Positions 43,677-51,764 of a stretch of DNA of 64,000 bases are shown in pieces. The stretch's first letter is position 1; every line of letters starts with the position of its first letter. Origin of the DNA: Litorihabitans aurantiacus (lineage in GTDB: Bacteria; Actinomycetota; Actinomycetes; Actinomycetales; Beutenbergiaceae); assembly GCF_030161595.1 (NCBI RefSeq), contig NZ_BSUM01000001.1, positions 3,038,001 to 3,102,000 on the forward strand, in the 5' to 3' direction. The notes beneath the pieces were generated by a model that saw nothing but the letters and a program-made list of their open reading frames with translations, was not told where the DNA came from and searched no databases. A program made the translations under genes and the position numbers.

Positions 43677-44903
43677 ATGACCGAGCACCGGGCCACGGCG
43701 ACCGGGCGGGTGCTGATCTCCGGCGCGAGCATCGCCGGTCTCGCCACCGCGTTCTGGTTCGAGCGGATCGGGTGGCGGGTCGACGTCGTCGAGCGCGCCG
43801 AGGCCTTCCGCGAGGGCGGGCAGAACGTGGACGTGCGCGGGGCGGCGCGCGCCGTCGTCGACCGGATGGGCCTGACCGAGGCCGTCCGCGACCTGACGAC
43901 GACGGAAGAGGGCACGCGGTTCGTCGACGCCGAGGGCGGCACGGTCGGGGAGTTCCCGGCCCGGGAGGGCGAGGACGGCCCGACGGCGGAGCTCGAGATC
44001 CTGCGCGGCGATCTGGCCGGGGCGATCCGCGACCGGCTGGGCGACGCCGTCGCGCTCCGCTTCGGCGACACGATCGCGGAGGTCGACGACGGCGCCGCCA
44101 CCGCTCCCGTGCGCGTCACCTTCGCCTCGGGTCGGGTGGGCGAGTACGACCTCGTGGTGGTGGCCGAGGGTGTGCGGTCGGCGACCCGCGCGCGGGTGCT
44201 GCCACCCGATGCGATCGAGCGCGACCCGCTCGGACTCACGATGGTCTACGGGACCATCCCGCGCACCGCCGACGACGACCGGTGGTGGCGCTGGTACACC
44301 GCGACCGACCAGCGCCAGGTCACGCTGCGGCCGGACAACGTCGGGACGACGCGCGCGACGCTGGCGTGGCTCACCGACCGCGACGATCTCGTCGGGGTGC
44401 CCGCGGCCGAGCGCGACGCCGTGCTGACGGAGGTGTTCGACGGCGCGGGCTGGGAGACCGAGCGCGTGCTCGCGGGGCTGCGCGCCTCCGACGACGTCTA
44501 CCTCGACCACCTCGAGCAGATCCGGCTCGCGCGCTGGTCGCAGGGGCGCGTGGCGTTCGTGGGCGACGCCGCCTGGTGCGTCACGCCGCCGGGCGGCGGC
44601 GGGGCGTCGCTCGCCCTGCTCGGCGGCTACGTGCTGGCGGCGAGCGTGAGCACGCACAGTGACCTCGCGGACGGACTGCGAGCGTTCGAGGAGTGGCTGC
44701 GGCCGGTGGTCGAGGAGACGCAGAAGCTCCCACCGGGCGTGCCGAGGCTGGCCTACCCGCACTCGGCCCTCGGCGTCGGCGTGCTGCGCGCCGGGGTCCG
44801 CGTGGCGGCCAGCGCACCGGTGCGGGCGCTGGCCGGGCGGGCGATGGGCTCGGCCGCGGAGAGCGACCGGGAGCTGCCGGAGCTGCGGCCCGCGGGTGGC
44901 TGA
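43677..44903 (+). CDS. FAD-dependent monooxygenase (PHBH/TetX-like)
   Basis: 408-aa class A flavoprotein monooxygenase. The FAD fold is VLISGASIAGLATAFWFERIGW (GxGxxG-like), the DG-type segment is LVVVAEGVRSATR, and VAFVGDAAWCVTPPGGGGASLAL is the GD motif binding the FAD ribityl chain. The ATG at 43677 follows GGGAGATC. A likely role is hydroxylation of an aromatic or polyketide-like compound or drug inactivation, and the substrate is unknown. Divergent from the Nramp-like gene. Confidence 0.9.
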   Translation: MTEHRATATGRVLISGASIAGLATAFWFERIGWRVDVVERAEAFREGGQNVDVRGAARAVVDRMGLTEAVRDLTTTEEGTRFVDAEGGTVGEFPAREGEDGPTAELEILRGDLAGAIRDRLGDAVALRFGDTIAEVDDGAATAPVRVTFASGRVGEYDLVVVAEGVRSATRARVLPPDAIERDPLGLTMVYGTIPRTADDDRWWRWYTATDQRQVTLRPDNVGTTRATLAWLTDRDDLVGVPAAERDAVLTEVFDGAGWETERVLAGLRASDDVYLDHLEQIRLARWSQGRVAFVGDAAWCVTPPGGGGASLALLGGYVLAASVSTHSDLADGLRAFEEWLRPVVEETQKLPPGVPRLAYPHSALGVGVLRAGVRVAASAPVRALAGRAMGSAAESDRELPELRPAGG

Positions 44904-44982
44904 GTCGCGCCGCGCGCACCCCCCACCGCCAAGCCCCCCACCACCGCCGTCGCCCCACCACCGCCAAGCACCGCCCACCACC

Positions 44983-45053
44983 GCCGAGTTCGGGCTTGCG
45001 CACCGAGTTCGGGCACGCGGGAGCCGAACTCGGCGCGCAACCCCGAACTCGGC
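44983..45053. repeat. GCCGAGTTCGGG inverted array, second element
   Basis: Forward copies at 44983 and 45003, reverse copies at 45024 and 45041. Same core as the array at 42104 but without the 31-bp tandem unit. Confidence 0.8.
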
Positions 45054-45097
45054 GCAGCGCGCGTGCTCAGCCGGCGTCGCGGCGTACGCTGCAGCGC

Positions 45098-45277
45098 ATG
45101 GTCCGCAGCGACGTCGATCGCGCCGCGCTCTCGGGCATCACCCGTTCGTTCGGTCGTGCTCCCGTCGTCGACGTCCCAGACCGAGCGGATGGCGCCCGCG
45201 CTGCACATCTGGAACGCGTCGGGCGAGATGTGCGCGACGACGGCGCACCTCCTTCGAGCCCGCTCAGCGCCGAGTGA
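45098..45277 (+). CDS. Doubtful 59-aa ORF or gene remnant
   Basis: ATG frame MVRSDVDRAALSGITRSFGR to a TGA. TACGCT lies seven bases upstream, which would suit a leaderless start. No domain recognised. A neighbouring frame has GEMCATTAHLL, so a frameshifted remnant of a larger gene is equally possible. Confidence 0.25.
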   Translation: MVRSDVDRAALSGITRSFGRAPVVDVPDRADGARAAHLERVGRDVRDDGAPPSSPLSAE

Positions 45278-45286
45278 CACCGCCGC

Positions 45287-45889
45287 TCACGCCATGGTCC
45301 CCGTGGCCGGAACCTCGTCCGTGATCGAGTAGCGCAGGTGGACCGTGCCGGTCGGCCCCGTCGCCGCCGGGGCGAGCAGGCGCAGGTTGGCCGGCACCGC
45401 CCCGCCGTCGAAGATCTTCTTGCCCTCGCCGAGCACGAGAGGGTGCAGCCACAGGTCGAGCCGGTCGGCGAGCCGCTCGTTCAGCAGCGTCTGCACCAGG
45501 TCGAGGCTGCCGACGACCCGCGTGTTCGCGTGCCGCTCCCGCACCTCGCGCACGGCCGCGGGGAGGCCCGGCCCGAGCTGGTGCGCACCGTCCCAGTCGA
45601 GGTCGAGCCGGGACCGCGAGGCGACGTACTTCGGGATGCGGTTGAACAGGTCGGCGATCCAGCCGGTCTGCTGCGGCCAGTACGCGGCGAAGATGTCGTA
45701 GGTGCGCCGGCCCAGGAGCAACGCATCCGTCTCGGCGTACGCGGCGGCGACCTGCTCGCCCTCGACGTCGCTGATCAGCGGCGCCTGCCAGCCCCCGAAC
45801 GCGAAACCCTCCGGGTCCTCCTCCGGCCCGCCCGGCGCCTGGCCGACGAGGTCGAGGGTGGCGAACAGCTCGAGGTGCAGGTGTCCCAT
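45287..45889 (-). CDS. Dihydrofolate reductase-family protein (RibD C-terminal-like)
   Basis: 200-aa protein of the DHFR/riboflavin-reductase fold. It starts GHLHLELFATLDLVGQAPGG, where the trimethoprim-site region is short. ALLLGRRTYDIFAAYWP and TRVVGSLDLVQTL are the NADPH and substrate loops, and LHPLVLGEGKKIFDG is the characteristic C-terminal segment of the YwjB/YyaP group. The ATG at 45889 follows GGGAGCGCACC. NADPH-dependent reduction of an unknown substrate. Lies next to the second MmyB-type regulator. Confidence 0.9.
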   Translation of the reverse strand: MGHLHLELFATLDLVGQAPGGPEEDPEGFAFGGWQAPLISDVEGEQVAAAYAETDALLLGRRTYDIFAAYWPQQTGWIADLFNRIPKYVASRSRLDLDWDGAHQLGPGLPAAVREVRERHANTRVVGSLDLVQTLLNERLADRLDLWLHPLVLGEGKKIFDGGAVPANLRLLAPAATGPTGTVHLRYSITDEVPATGTMA

Positions 45890-45976
45890 GGTGCGCTCCC
45901 GTGATCGTGTCGGCCGGTCGTTGCTGGTCACCGGTGGACCGCCCCGCGCACCGGAAGTCATCGGCCGGACGGCGGG

Positions 45977-46834
45977 TCAGACCGGGCGGGAGCTCAGGTC
46001 CTGGGTCCCGATCACGCCGAGCATCGCGAGCGCGTCGGCGCTGTCCGTGCCCAGCGCAGGTGTGAACCACAGCAGCCGCTGCCGACCGTCCGCGCTGACG
46101 AGATTGAGGCAGTTCACCTCCACGACGCCGAGCGCCGGGTGCACGATCCGCTTGCGCTCCGCGCGGCGGACGGCGACGTCGTGTCGCGCCCACACCGCTG
46201 CGAACTCGGGCGAGCGCTCCCGCAGGTCCGCGACGAGGGCGGCCGCCTCGCCGTCACGCGCGTCCCGGGCGGCGACCGCGGCGCGGAGGTCGGCGACGAA
46301 GCTGCGCGTGTGCGCCTCGTGGTCCGCCTCGGGGTAGAGCGCGCGGGCCGAGGGATCGGTGAACCACCGGTGCACGAAGCTCGCGGCGAGGCCCGTGAAC
46401 CGCGTCTGGTCCCCCAGCAGCGCGACCGCGCGGGCGTTCTGCACCAGGCAGACGTGGAGGTCCGTGATGACCTGCGCCGGGGTGTCGGGCAGGCGGCTCA
46501 GGAGGTCGAGCATGCCCGGGTCGACGTGCGCGGCCGTCCCGCCCGCGGCGGGGACGGGGCGGTCGGCGAGGCGGAAGAGGTGGTCGCGCTCGTCGCGCGT
46601 CAGCCGCAGCGCCCGGGCGAGCGCCGCCAGCATCTGCTCGGACGGCTGCGACCCCGCACCCCGCTCGAGCTCGTTGTAGTAGTCGACCGAGGCGCCGGCG
46701 AGCTGCGCCACCTCGTCGCGGCGCAGGCCCGGAACGCGGCGCCGCGGTCCGGGGACGAGGCCGACGTCGTCGGGCCGGATCCGTTCGCGCCGCGACCGCA
46801 GGAAGGCACCCAGCTCGCGGTGGTCCAGACTCAT
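45977..46834 (-). CDS. XRE-type regulator with MmyB ligand domain (paralogue 2)
   Basis: 285-aa paralogue of the regulator at 40068. It starts MSLDHRELGAFLRSRRERIR and has LRRDEVAQLAGASVDYYNEL, TPAQVITDLHVCLVQNARAV and FVHRWFTDPSARALYPEAD. The ATG at 46834 lacks a Shine-Dalgarno, with CACACT six bases ahead. Divergent from an SDR gene, with a perfect 21-bp palindrome between them (46867-46887). It probably represses the SDR gene, itself, or both, and releases the DNA on ligand binding. Confidence 0.9.
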   Translation of the reverse strand: MSLDHRELGAFLRSRRERIRPDDVGLVPGPRRRVPGLRRDEVAQLAGASVDYYNELERGAGSQPSEQMLAALARALRLTRDERDHLFRLADRPVPAAGGTAAHVDPGMLDLLSRLPDTPAQVITDLHVCLVQNARAVALLGDQTRFTGLAASFVHRWFTDPSARALYPEADHEAHTRSFVADLRAAVAARDARDGEAAALVADLRERSPEFAAVWARHDVAVRRAERKRIVHPALGVVEVNCLNLVSADGRQRLLWFTPALGTDSADALAMLGVIGTQDLSSRPV

Positions 46835-46866
46835 GCCCCCAGTGTGGCGGGCGGTGGGCCGCGGAC

Positions 46867-46887
46867 CCAGGGGACGACGTCCCCTGG
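46867..46887. promoter_or_regulatory. Perfect 21-bp palindrome, operator of MmyB-type regulator 2
   Basis: CCAGGGGACG-A-CGTCCCCTGG: 10-bp arms around one base. Lies 33 bp from both the regulator ATG (46834) and the SDR ATG (46920). Shares CCAGGGR-N7-YCCCTGG with the site at 42020. Confidence 0.75.
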
Positions 46888-46919
46888 TTCGCACCCGGCG
46901 GGCGGGGCAGCGTGGAGGC

Positions 46920-47714
46920 ATGACCACCGCACCCGGCCCCACCCCCACCACCTCCGGCCCCGCGTCCTCCGTGCCGGCGGACCGGCCGCGCGTCGCCGTC
47001 GTCACGGGCGGCTCGCGCGGGATCGGCCGCGCCGTCTCGCAGCGGCTCGCGGCCGACGGGTTCGCCGTCGTCGTCAACTACGCGGGTGACGAGGCGGCGG
47101 CGCGCGAGACCGTCGCGGCCGTCGAGGCGGGCGGCGGCACCGCGCTCGCGATCCGGGCCGACGTCGCGGACGAGCGGGCCGTCGCGTCGATGTTCGACCG
47201 GGCCGAGCGTGAGCTGGGCGGGGTCGACGCCGTCGTCCACTCCGCCGGCCGGATGGCGCTGGCGACCATCGCCGACCTCGACCTCGCCGTGCTCGACGAC
47301 CTGCACCGCACCAACATCCGCGGCACGTTCGTGGTGGCCCAGCAGGCGGCGCGGCGGCTGCGCGCCGGCGGCGCGTTCGTCGGCCTGTCCACCACGGTCG
47401 TGACCACGCAGCTGCCGACCTACGGCGCCTACGCGGCGAGCAAGGGGGCGCTCGAGGCGATGGTCCTCGTGCTGGCGCGCGAGCTGCGCGGGCGGGACGT
47501 GACGGTCAACGCCGTCGCCCCCGGACCGACCGCCACCGACCTGTTCCTCACCGGCAAGACCGACGAGCAGGTCGCCGCGCTCGCCGCCGCGCCACCGCTG
47601 GAGCGCCTCGGGACACCAGAGGACATCGCGGCGGCCGTCTCGTTCCTGACCGGGCCGGACGGCCGGTGGGTGAACGGTCAGGTGCTCCGCGCGAACGGCG
47701 GGCTCGCGCGGTGA
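46920..47714 (+). CDS. Short-chain dehydrogenase/reductase (FabG-like)
   Basis: 264-aa classical SDR. It has RVAVVTGGSRGIGRAVSQRL (TGxxxGIG), VVHSAGRM (NAG variant HSAG), STTVVTTQLPTYGAYAASKGAL (Ser, YxxxK) and VAPGPTATDLF. A 20-residue Thr/Pro-rich N-terminus precedes the fold. The ATG at 46920 has GGAGG just one base away, so a slightly downstream start or leaderless translation is possible. Divergent from MmyB-type regulator 2. Oxidises or reduces an unknown small alcohol or ketone. Confidence 0.9.
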   Translation: MTTAPGPTPTTSGPASSVPADRPRVAVVTGGSRGIGRAVSQRLAADGFAVVVNYAGDEAAARETVAAVEAGGGTALAIRADVADERAVASMFDRAERELGGVDAVVHSAGRMALATIADLDLAVLDDLHRTNIRGTFVVAQQAARRLRAGGAFVGLSTTVVTTQLPTYGAYAASKGALEAMVLVLARELRGRDVTVNAVAPGPTATDLFLTGKTDEQVAALAAAPPLERLGTPEDIAAAVSFLTGPDGRWVNGQVLRANGGLAR

Positions 47715-47742
47715 CGACCCGCCCGGGGCGACCGGGCCCCGC

Positions 47743-49056
47743 TCACGCCCGCCAGAACGCCTCGGCCACGAGGCTGAGGTCGAGCAGGTCGCTCGTCCCG
47801 GCCAGCTCCCGCGCGGAGTGCATCGACAGGATCGGGATGCCGACGTCGAGCGTGCGGATCCCGAGGCGGGTCGAGGCGATCGGGCCGATGGTGGAGCCGC
47901 AGGGCACGGCGTTGTTCGACACGAACTCCTGCACGGCGACCCCGGCGGCCTCCGACCAGCCGCGCCAGGCGGCCTCGCCCGCGCCGTCGGTCGTGTAGCG
48001 CTGGTTGGCGTTGATCTTCAGGATCGGGCCGGAGCCGAGCACCGGCTGGACCACCGGGTCGTGCCGGCCGGCGTAGTTCGGGTGGACCGAGTGGCCGACG
48101 TCGCTCGAGACGAGCCACGAGTCCGCGAGCGCCCGGTGGTGGTCCTCGCCGCCGGCCCCCACGTCGGCCCCCAGCGCCGCGCCGATCCGGCCGAGCACGT
48201 CGCCCAGCAGCGGGCCGGCCGCCCCGGTGCGCGAGGCGGACCCGACCTCCTCGTGGTCGAAGACCGCCAGCACCGGCACGTGCGTCAGCGCATCCACGGC
48301 CGAGGACGCCACGAGCCGCTCGAACGCGCGCAGGCCCGCGTGCACGGAGGCGAGGTCGTCCAGGCGCCCGACGGCGAGGAACGCCTCCCCCGCGCCGAAC
48401 ACCGCACCGCGCGCGGAGTCGGCGAGCACGAGGTCGTAGCCGCGCACGTCGGCGCGCGGCACGTCGGCGACGGCGGCGACCTCGGCGAGCAGGTCCGCGC
48501 CCGACGCGTCGCCCACGCCCCACACGGGCTGGGTCTGGGTCTGCTTGTCGAGCGCGAGGCCGTCGTTCGCCGCGCGGTCGAGGTGGATCGCGAGCTGCGG
48601 CAGGCGCAGGAGCGGCGGCGTCGCGACGAGGTGGGAGGCGCCGTCGGCGGTGACGAGGCGGCCGGCGAGCACGAGCTCGCGGTCGAGCCAGGAGTTCAGC
48701 AGCGGCCCGCCGTAGACCTCCACCCCCGCCTGGAGCCAGCCGCGAGATCCCGTGCTCGGCTGCGGCTTGAGGCGGAAGCCGGGCGAGTCGCTGTGGGCGC
48801 CGAGCACGTGGAAGCCGGTCGTGGCACCCGCCGACGCGGGGACCACCCAGGCCAGCACCGCGCCGTCGCGCACGAGGACGTACCGGCCGCCGGGGACCAT
48901 CCCCCACGGCTCGCTCTCGCTCAGCCGCGTGAACCCGGCGGCCTCGAGCCGGCGCGCGACCTCGGCGGCGGCGTGGAGCGCGGAGGGCGAGGCGGCGACG
49001 AGGTCGATCAGGTCCTCGGCGTGGGCGCGGACGGTGCTGGAGTCGGTGGAGGTCAC
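47743..49056 (-). CDS. M18 family aminopeptidase (aspartyl aminopeptidase-like)
   Basis: 437-aa zinc peptidase. Metal and catalytic motifs in order are LGAHSDSPGFRLKP (His), VFDHEEVGSASRTGA (Glu-Glu), then SSDVGHSVHPNYAG and ILSMHSARELAG (His). Length matches M18 peptidases, which remove acidic or other N-terminal residues in the cytosol. The GTG at 49056 has no Shine-Dalgarno; TACGAT lies six bases upstream, a leaderless arrangement. Converges with the SDR gene, 28 bp apart. Confidence 0.93.
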   Translation of the reverse strand: MTSTDSSTVRAHAEDLIDLVAASPSALHAAAEVARRLEAAGFTRLSESEPWGMVPGGRYVLVRDGAVLAWVVPASAGATTGFHVLGAHSDSPGFRLKPQPSTGSRGWLQAGVEVYGGPLLNSWLDRELVLAGRLVTADGASHLVATPPLLRLPQLAIHLDRAANDGLALDKQTQTQPVWGVGDASGADLLAEVAAVADVPRADVRGYDLVLADSARGAVFGAGEAFLAVGRLDDLASVHAGLRAFERLVASSAVDALTHVPVLAVFDHEEVGSASRTGAAGPLLGDVLGRIGAALGADVGAGGEDHHRALADSWLVSSDVGHSVHPNYAGRHDPVVQPVLGSGPILKINANQRYTTDGAGEAAWRGWSEAAGVAVQEFVSNNAVPCGSTIGPIASTRLGIRTLDVGIPILSMHSARELAGTSDLLDLSLVAEAFWRA

Positions 49057-49062
49057 CCCAGG

Positions 49063-49068
49063 ATCGTA
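49063..49068 (-). promoter_or_regulatory. Leaderless -10 of the aminopeptidase gene
   Basis: TACGAT on the minus strand, six bases from the GTG at 49056. No obvious -35 element. Confidence 0.55.
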
Positions 49069-49122
49069 GGCAGGAGCCCGTCGGGCGGGGCAGAGTGGCA
49101 CCACCGAGCGAAGGAGGATCCC

Positions 49123-49926
49123 GTGACCGGGCGCGACGACATCCAGTGCTGGCTGACCGACATGGACGGTGTGCTCGTCCACGAGAACCACGCCCTTCCG
49201 GGCGCGGCCGAGCTGCTCGAGCAGTGGGCCGCCGAGGACCGGCCGTTCCTGGTGCTGACGAACAACTCCATCTTCACGCCGCGCGACCTCAGCGCGCGGC
49301 TGCGCGCGTCCGGTCTGCACGTGCCGGAGGAGGCGATCTGGACCTCGGCGCTGGCGACGGCGGACTTCTGCGCCTCGCAGATGCCCGGCGGCTCGGCCTT
49401 CGTGATCGGCGAGGCGGGCATCACGACGGCGCTGCACGAGGCCGGTTTCATCATGACCGAGACCGATCCGGACTACGTGGTGGTCGGGGAGACCCGCAAC
49501 TACTCGTTCGAGGCCATCACGAAGGCGATCCGGCTGATCGGCGCGGGCGCCCGGTTCATCGTCACGAACCCCGACGCGACCGGCCCGTCGGCCGAGGGTC
49601 CGATGCCGGCGACCGGCGCGATCGCGGCCCTCATCACGAAGGCGACCGGGCGCGAGCCGTACGTGGTCGGCAAGCCGAACCCGATGATGTTCCGCTCGGC
49701 CATGAACCGGATCGGCGCCCACTCGGAGAACACCGCCATGATCGGCGACCGGATGGACACCGACATCGTGGCCGGCATCGAGGCGGGGCTGCACACGATC
49801 CTCGTGCTCACCGGGATCAGCGACCAGGCGGAGATCGACCGCTACCCGTTCCGGCCCGACGAGGTCATCGCCGGCGTGCACGAGCTGGTGCGGCACCCGC
49901 ACGGGGCCGAGCACCCGGCCGGCTGA
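49123..49926 (+). CDS. HAD-IIA family hydrolase (NagD-like phosphatase)
   Basis: 267-aa haloacid dehalogenase-type phosphatase. Motif I is WLTDMDGVLVHEN, motif II LVLTNNS, then the IIA cap, and motif IV GDRMDTDIVAGIEAG, with KPNPMMF supplying the catalytic Lys region. The GTG at 49123 follows AAGGAGG. Hydrolyses small phosphate esters (nucleotide or sugar phosphates). Which one is open. Divergent from the aminopeptidase gene. Confidence 0.93.
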   Translation: MTGRDDIQCWLTDMDGVLVHENHALPGAAELLEQWAAEDRPFLVLTNNSIFTPRDLSARLRASGLHVPEEAIWTSALATADFCASQMPGGSAFVIGEAGITTALHEAGFIMTETDPDYVVVGETRNYSFEAITKAIRLIGAGARFIVTNPDATGPSAEGPMPATGAIAALITKATGREPYVVGKPNPMMFRSAMNRIGAHSENTAMIGDRMDTDIVAGIEAGLHTILVLTGISDQAEIDRYPFRPDEVIAGVHELVRHPHGAEHPAG

Positions 49927-49945
49927 CGGCGGCGGTCGCCCACCC

Positions 49946-49964
49946 GCCGACGCCGGCCGTCGGC
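49946..49964. terminator. Short hairpin between convergent genes
   Basis: GCCGACG (49946-49952) and CGTCGGC (49958-49964) with a 5-nt loop, between the HAD phosphatase stop and the ABC ATPase stop. No T tract. Confidence 0.45.
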
Positions 49965-49965
49965 C

Positions 49966-50823
49966 TCAGGCCGCCCGGTCCTCCCGCGCGTTCCCTCGGT
50001 GCACCAGCGCGTCGATCCGGCGTTCCAGGGCGTTGAACGCGGCCGAGGACGTGTCGCGCACGGGACCGAGGTCGATGTCGACGACCTCGCGCACGTGACC
50101 GGGCGTCCCGTGCGCCGTCCCACCCGCCATGACGAGCACACGGTCCCCGAGGTAGACCGCCTCCTCGATGCTGTGGGTCACGAAGAGCACCGTGATCCCG
50201 GCCTCGCGCTGGATGCGCTGGAGCTCGTGCTGCATCTCGGTGCGCGTGAGCGCGTCGAGGGCGCCGAAGGGCTCGTCCATCAGCATCACCGCGGGCTCGT
50301 TCGCGAGCACGCGGGCGATCGCCACGCGCTGCTGCATCCCGCCCGAGAGCTGGTGCGGGAACGAGTCCGAGACGCGCTCGAGCCCCACGCTCGCCAGCAC
50401 CCGGGCGGTGCGCTCGCGCACCTCGGCGCGGGGCAGTCGCGCCTGCCGCGGACCGTAGGCGACGTTCTCCGCCACCGAGAGCCACGGGAACAGCCCGTAG
50501 TCCTGGAAGACCACACCGCGGTCGGGCCCCGGTCGGCGGACGTCGACGCCGGCCACCCGAGCGTGGCCCCAGCTGGGCTGCTCGAACCCGGCCAGCATGC
50601 GCAGCACGGTCGACTTCCCGCACCCGGAGGCGCCCACGATGCAGATCGTCTCCCCGGGCGCGATGACCAGGGACACGTCCTCGACGGCGGGGATGGAGGT
50701 CCCGGGAAACTGCTTGCCGAGCCCGTTGAGCACGACGGCGGGGGTCGCCCGGGCGGGCACGGTCGGGGTGAGCGGGGTCGGAGTGGGCGGGGTCGTCGCG
50801 TCGGTGGTCACGTCGGTCCTCAC
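49966..50823 (-). CDS. ABC transporter ATP-binding protein (nitrate/sulfonate/taurine type)
   Basis: 285-aa ATPase of the SsuB/TauB/NrtD group. Walker A GASGCGKST, Q-loop VVFQDYGLFPW, signature LSGGMQQR, Walker B VMLMDEPFGALD, H-loop FVTHSIEEA. A Pro/Thr-rich 25-residue N-terminus is unusual. The GTG at 50823 overlaps the permease stop (GTGA). Last gene of the GntR/allophanate hydrolase/ABC operon. Confidence 0.93.
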   Translation of the reverse strand: MRTDVTTDATTPPTPTPLTPTVPARATPAVVLNGLGKQFPGTSIPAVEDVSLVIAPGETICIVGASGCGKSTVLRMLAGFEQPSWGHARVAGVDVRRPGPDRGVVFQDYGLFPWLSVAENVAYGPRQARLPRAEVRERTARVLASVGLERVSDSFPHQLSGGMQQRVAIARVLANEPAVMLMDEPFGALDALTRTEMQHELQRIQREAGITVLFVTHSIEEAVYLGDRVLVMAGGTAHGTPGHVREVVDIDLGPVRDTSSAAFNALERRIDALVHRGNAREDRAA

Positions 50824-51764
50824 GTCAGGATGGGGCGCCGGCCGAGGCCGAGCTTGAGCAGGAGCATCAGGAGGCGGTCCGTGGCGAACCCCGCGAGGCC
50901 GATCACCACCATGCCGACGACGATCACGTCGGTCCGGGACTGCTCGCGGGCCTGGGTGATCAGGGCACCGAGGCCGGTGTTGATCCCGACGGTCTCGCCG
51001 ACCACGAGGATCACCCACGCGAGTCCGAGCGCGATGCGCATTCCGGCCACGATGCTCGGCGCCGCGGCGGGGAGCACCACCTTGAGCAGCGCCTGGCGCG
51101 GCGGGGTCCCCAGCATGGCCGCCGCCTCCAGCAGGCGACCCGGCACCTGGCGCACGCCGGTGATCGTGTTGAGGAGGATCGGGAAAGCCGCGGCGAGGAA
51201 CACCAGGAAGATGGTCGAGCGGTCGCCGAACCCGATGAGCAGGAGCGCGAGGGGCGCCCACGCCGTCACCGGGATCGGCCGCACGAGGTTGACCGTGGGC
51301 TCGAGCATGCGGAAGACCGTGCGCGAGCGCCCCATCGCGACACCGAGCGGGACGGCGACCACGAGGGCGAGCAGGAACCCCTGCATCACCCGCAGGAACG
51401 AGGCGAGCAGGTGCTGCCACAGCGTGCGGCTGAACGAGTCGTCGTAGATGCCGCCCACGGCGAAGTCCACCAGGCGGCGGCCCACGTCCAGCGGCTCGGG
51501 CAGGTAACCCATCCGGATGCCGAACGGCAGCGTCCAGCCGTGCACGGCGCCGAAGTGCCAGCCCAGGAGGATCACCGCGGGGACGGGCAGCGCGAGGAGC
51601 CACCCGGGTGTGGCGCGGCGCGGCACCGTCGGCGTCGCCGGTGGCGTCGAGGCCGTGGGCGCTCCGCCCGCGGGGGTGCCGGGGGCGACGGCGTCGGCCG
51701 GCTCGTGCGTGACGGGGGTCGCGGTCACGGTGTCCGCCCCCTCGCGGCGGGCCTCAGCCCTCAT
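50820..51764 (-). CDS. ABC transporter permease (SsuC/TauC type)
   Basis: 314-aa permease. After a 50-residue hydrophilic N-terminus come about six helices. The cytoplasmic EAA-like loop reads EAAAMLGTPPRQALLKVVLPAAAPSI, followed by GMRIALGLAWVILVVGE. The ATG at 51764 overlaps the binding protein gene by 11 nt. Works with the downstream ATPase. Confidence 0.93.
   Translation of the reverse strand: MRAEARREGADTVTATPVTHEPADAVAPGTPAGGAPTASTPPATPTVPRRATPGWLLALPVPAVILLGWHFGAVHGWTLPFGIRMGYLPEPLDVGRRLVDFAVGGIYDDSFSRTLWQHLLASFLRVMQGFLLALVVAVPLGVAMGRSRTVFRMLEPTVNLVRPIPVTAWAPLALLLIGFGDRSTIFLVFLAAAFPILLNTITGVRQVPGRLLEAAAMLGTPPRQALLKVVLPAAAPSIVAGMRIALGLAWVILVVGETVGINTGLGALITQAREQSRTDVIVVGMVVIGLAGFATDRLLMLLLKLGLGRRPILT

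Larger units (their letters stand above)
44904..45286. other. Intergenic region with CCACCGCC microrepeats, a hairpin array and a doubtful ORF
   Basis: Degenerate CCACCGCC/CCACCACC repeats (about 44921-44985), the inverted array at 44983-45053, and a 60-codon frame at 45098-45277. The last part also shows protein-like stretches in two other frames (for example MAPALHIWNASGEMCATT), so it may be a decayed gene. Nothing else is seen. Confidence 0.5.
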
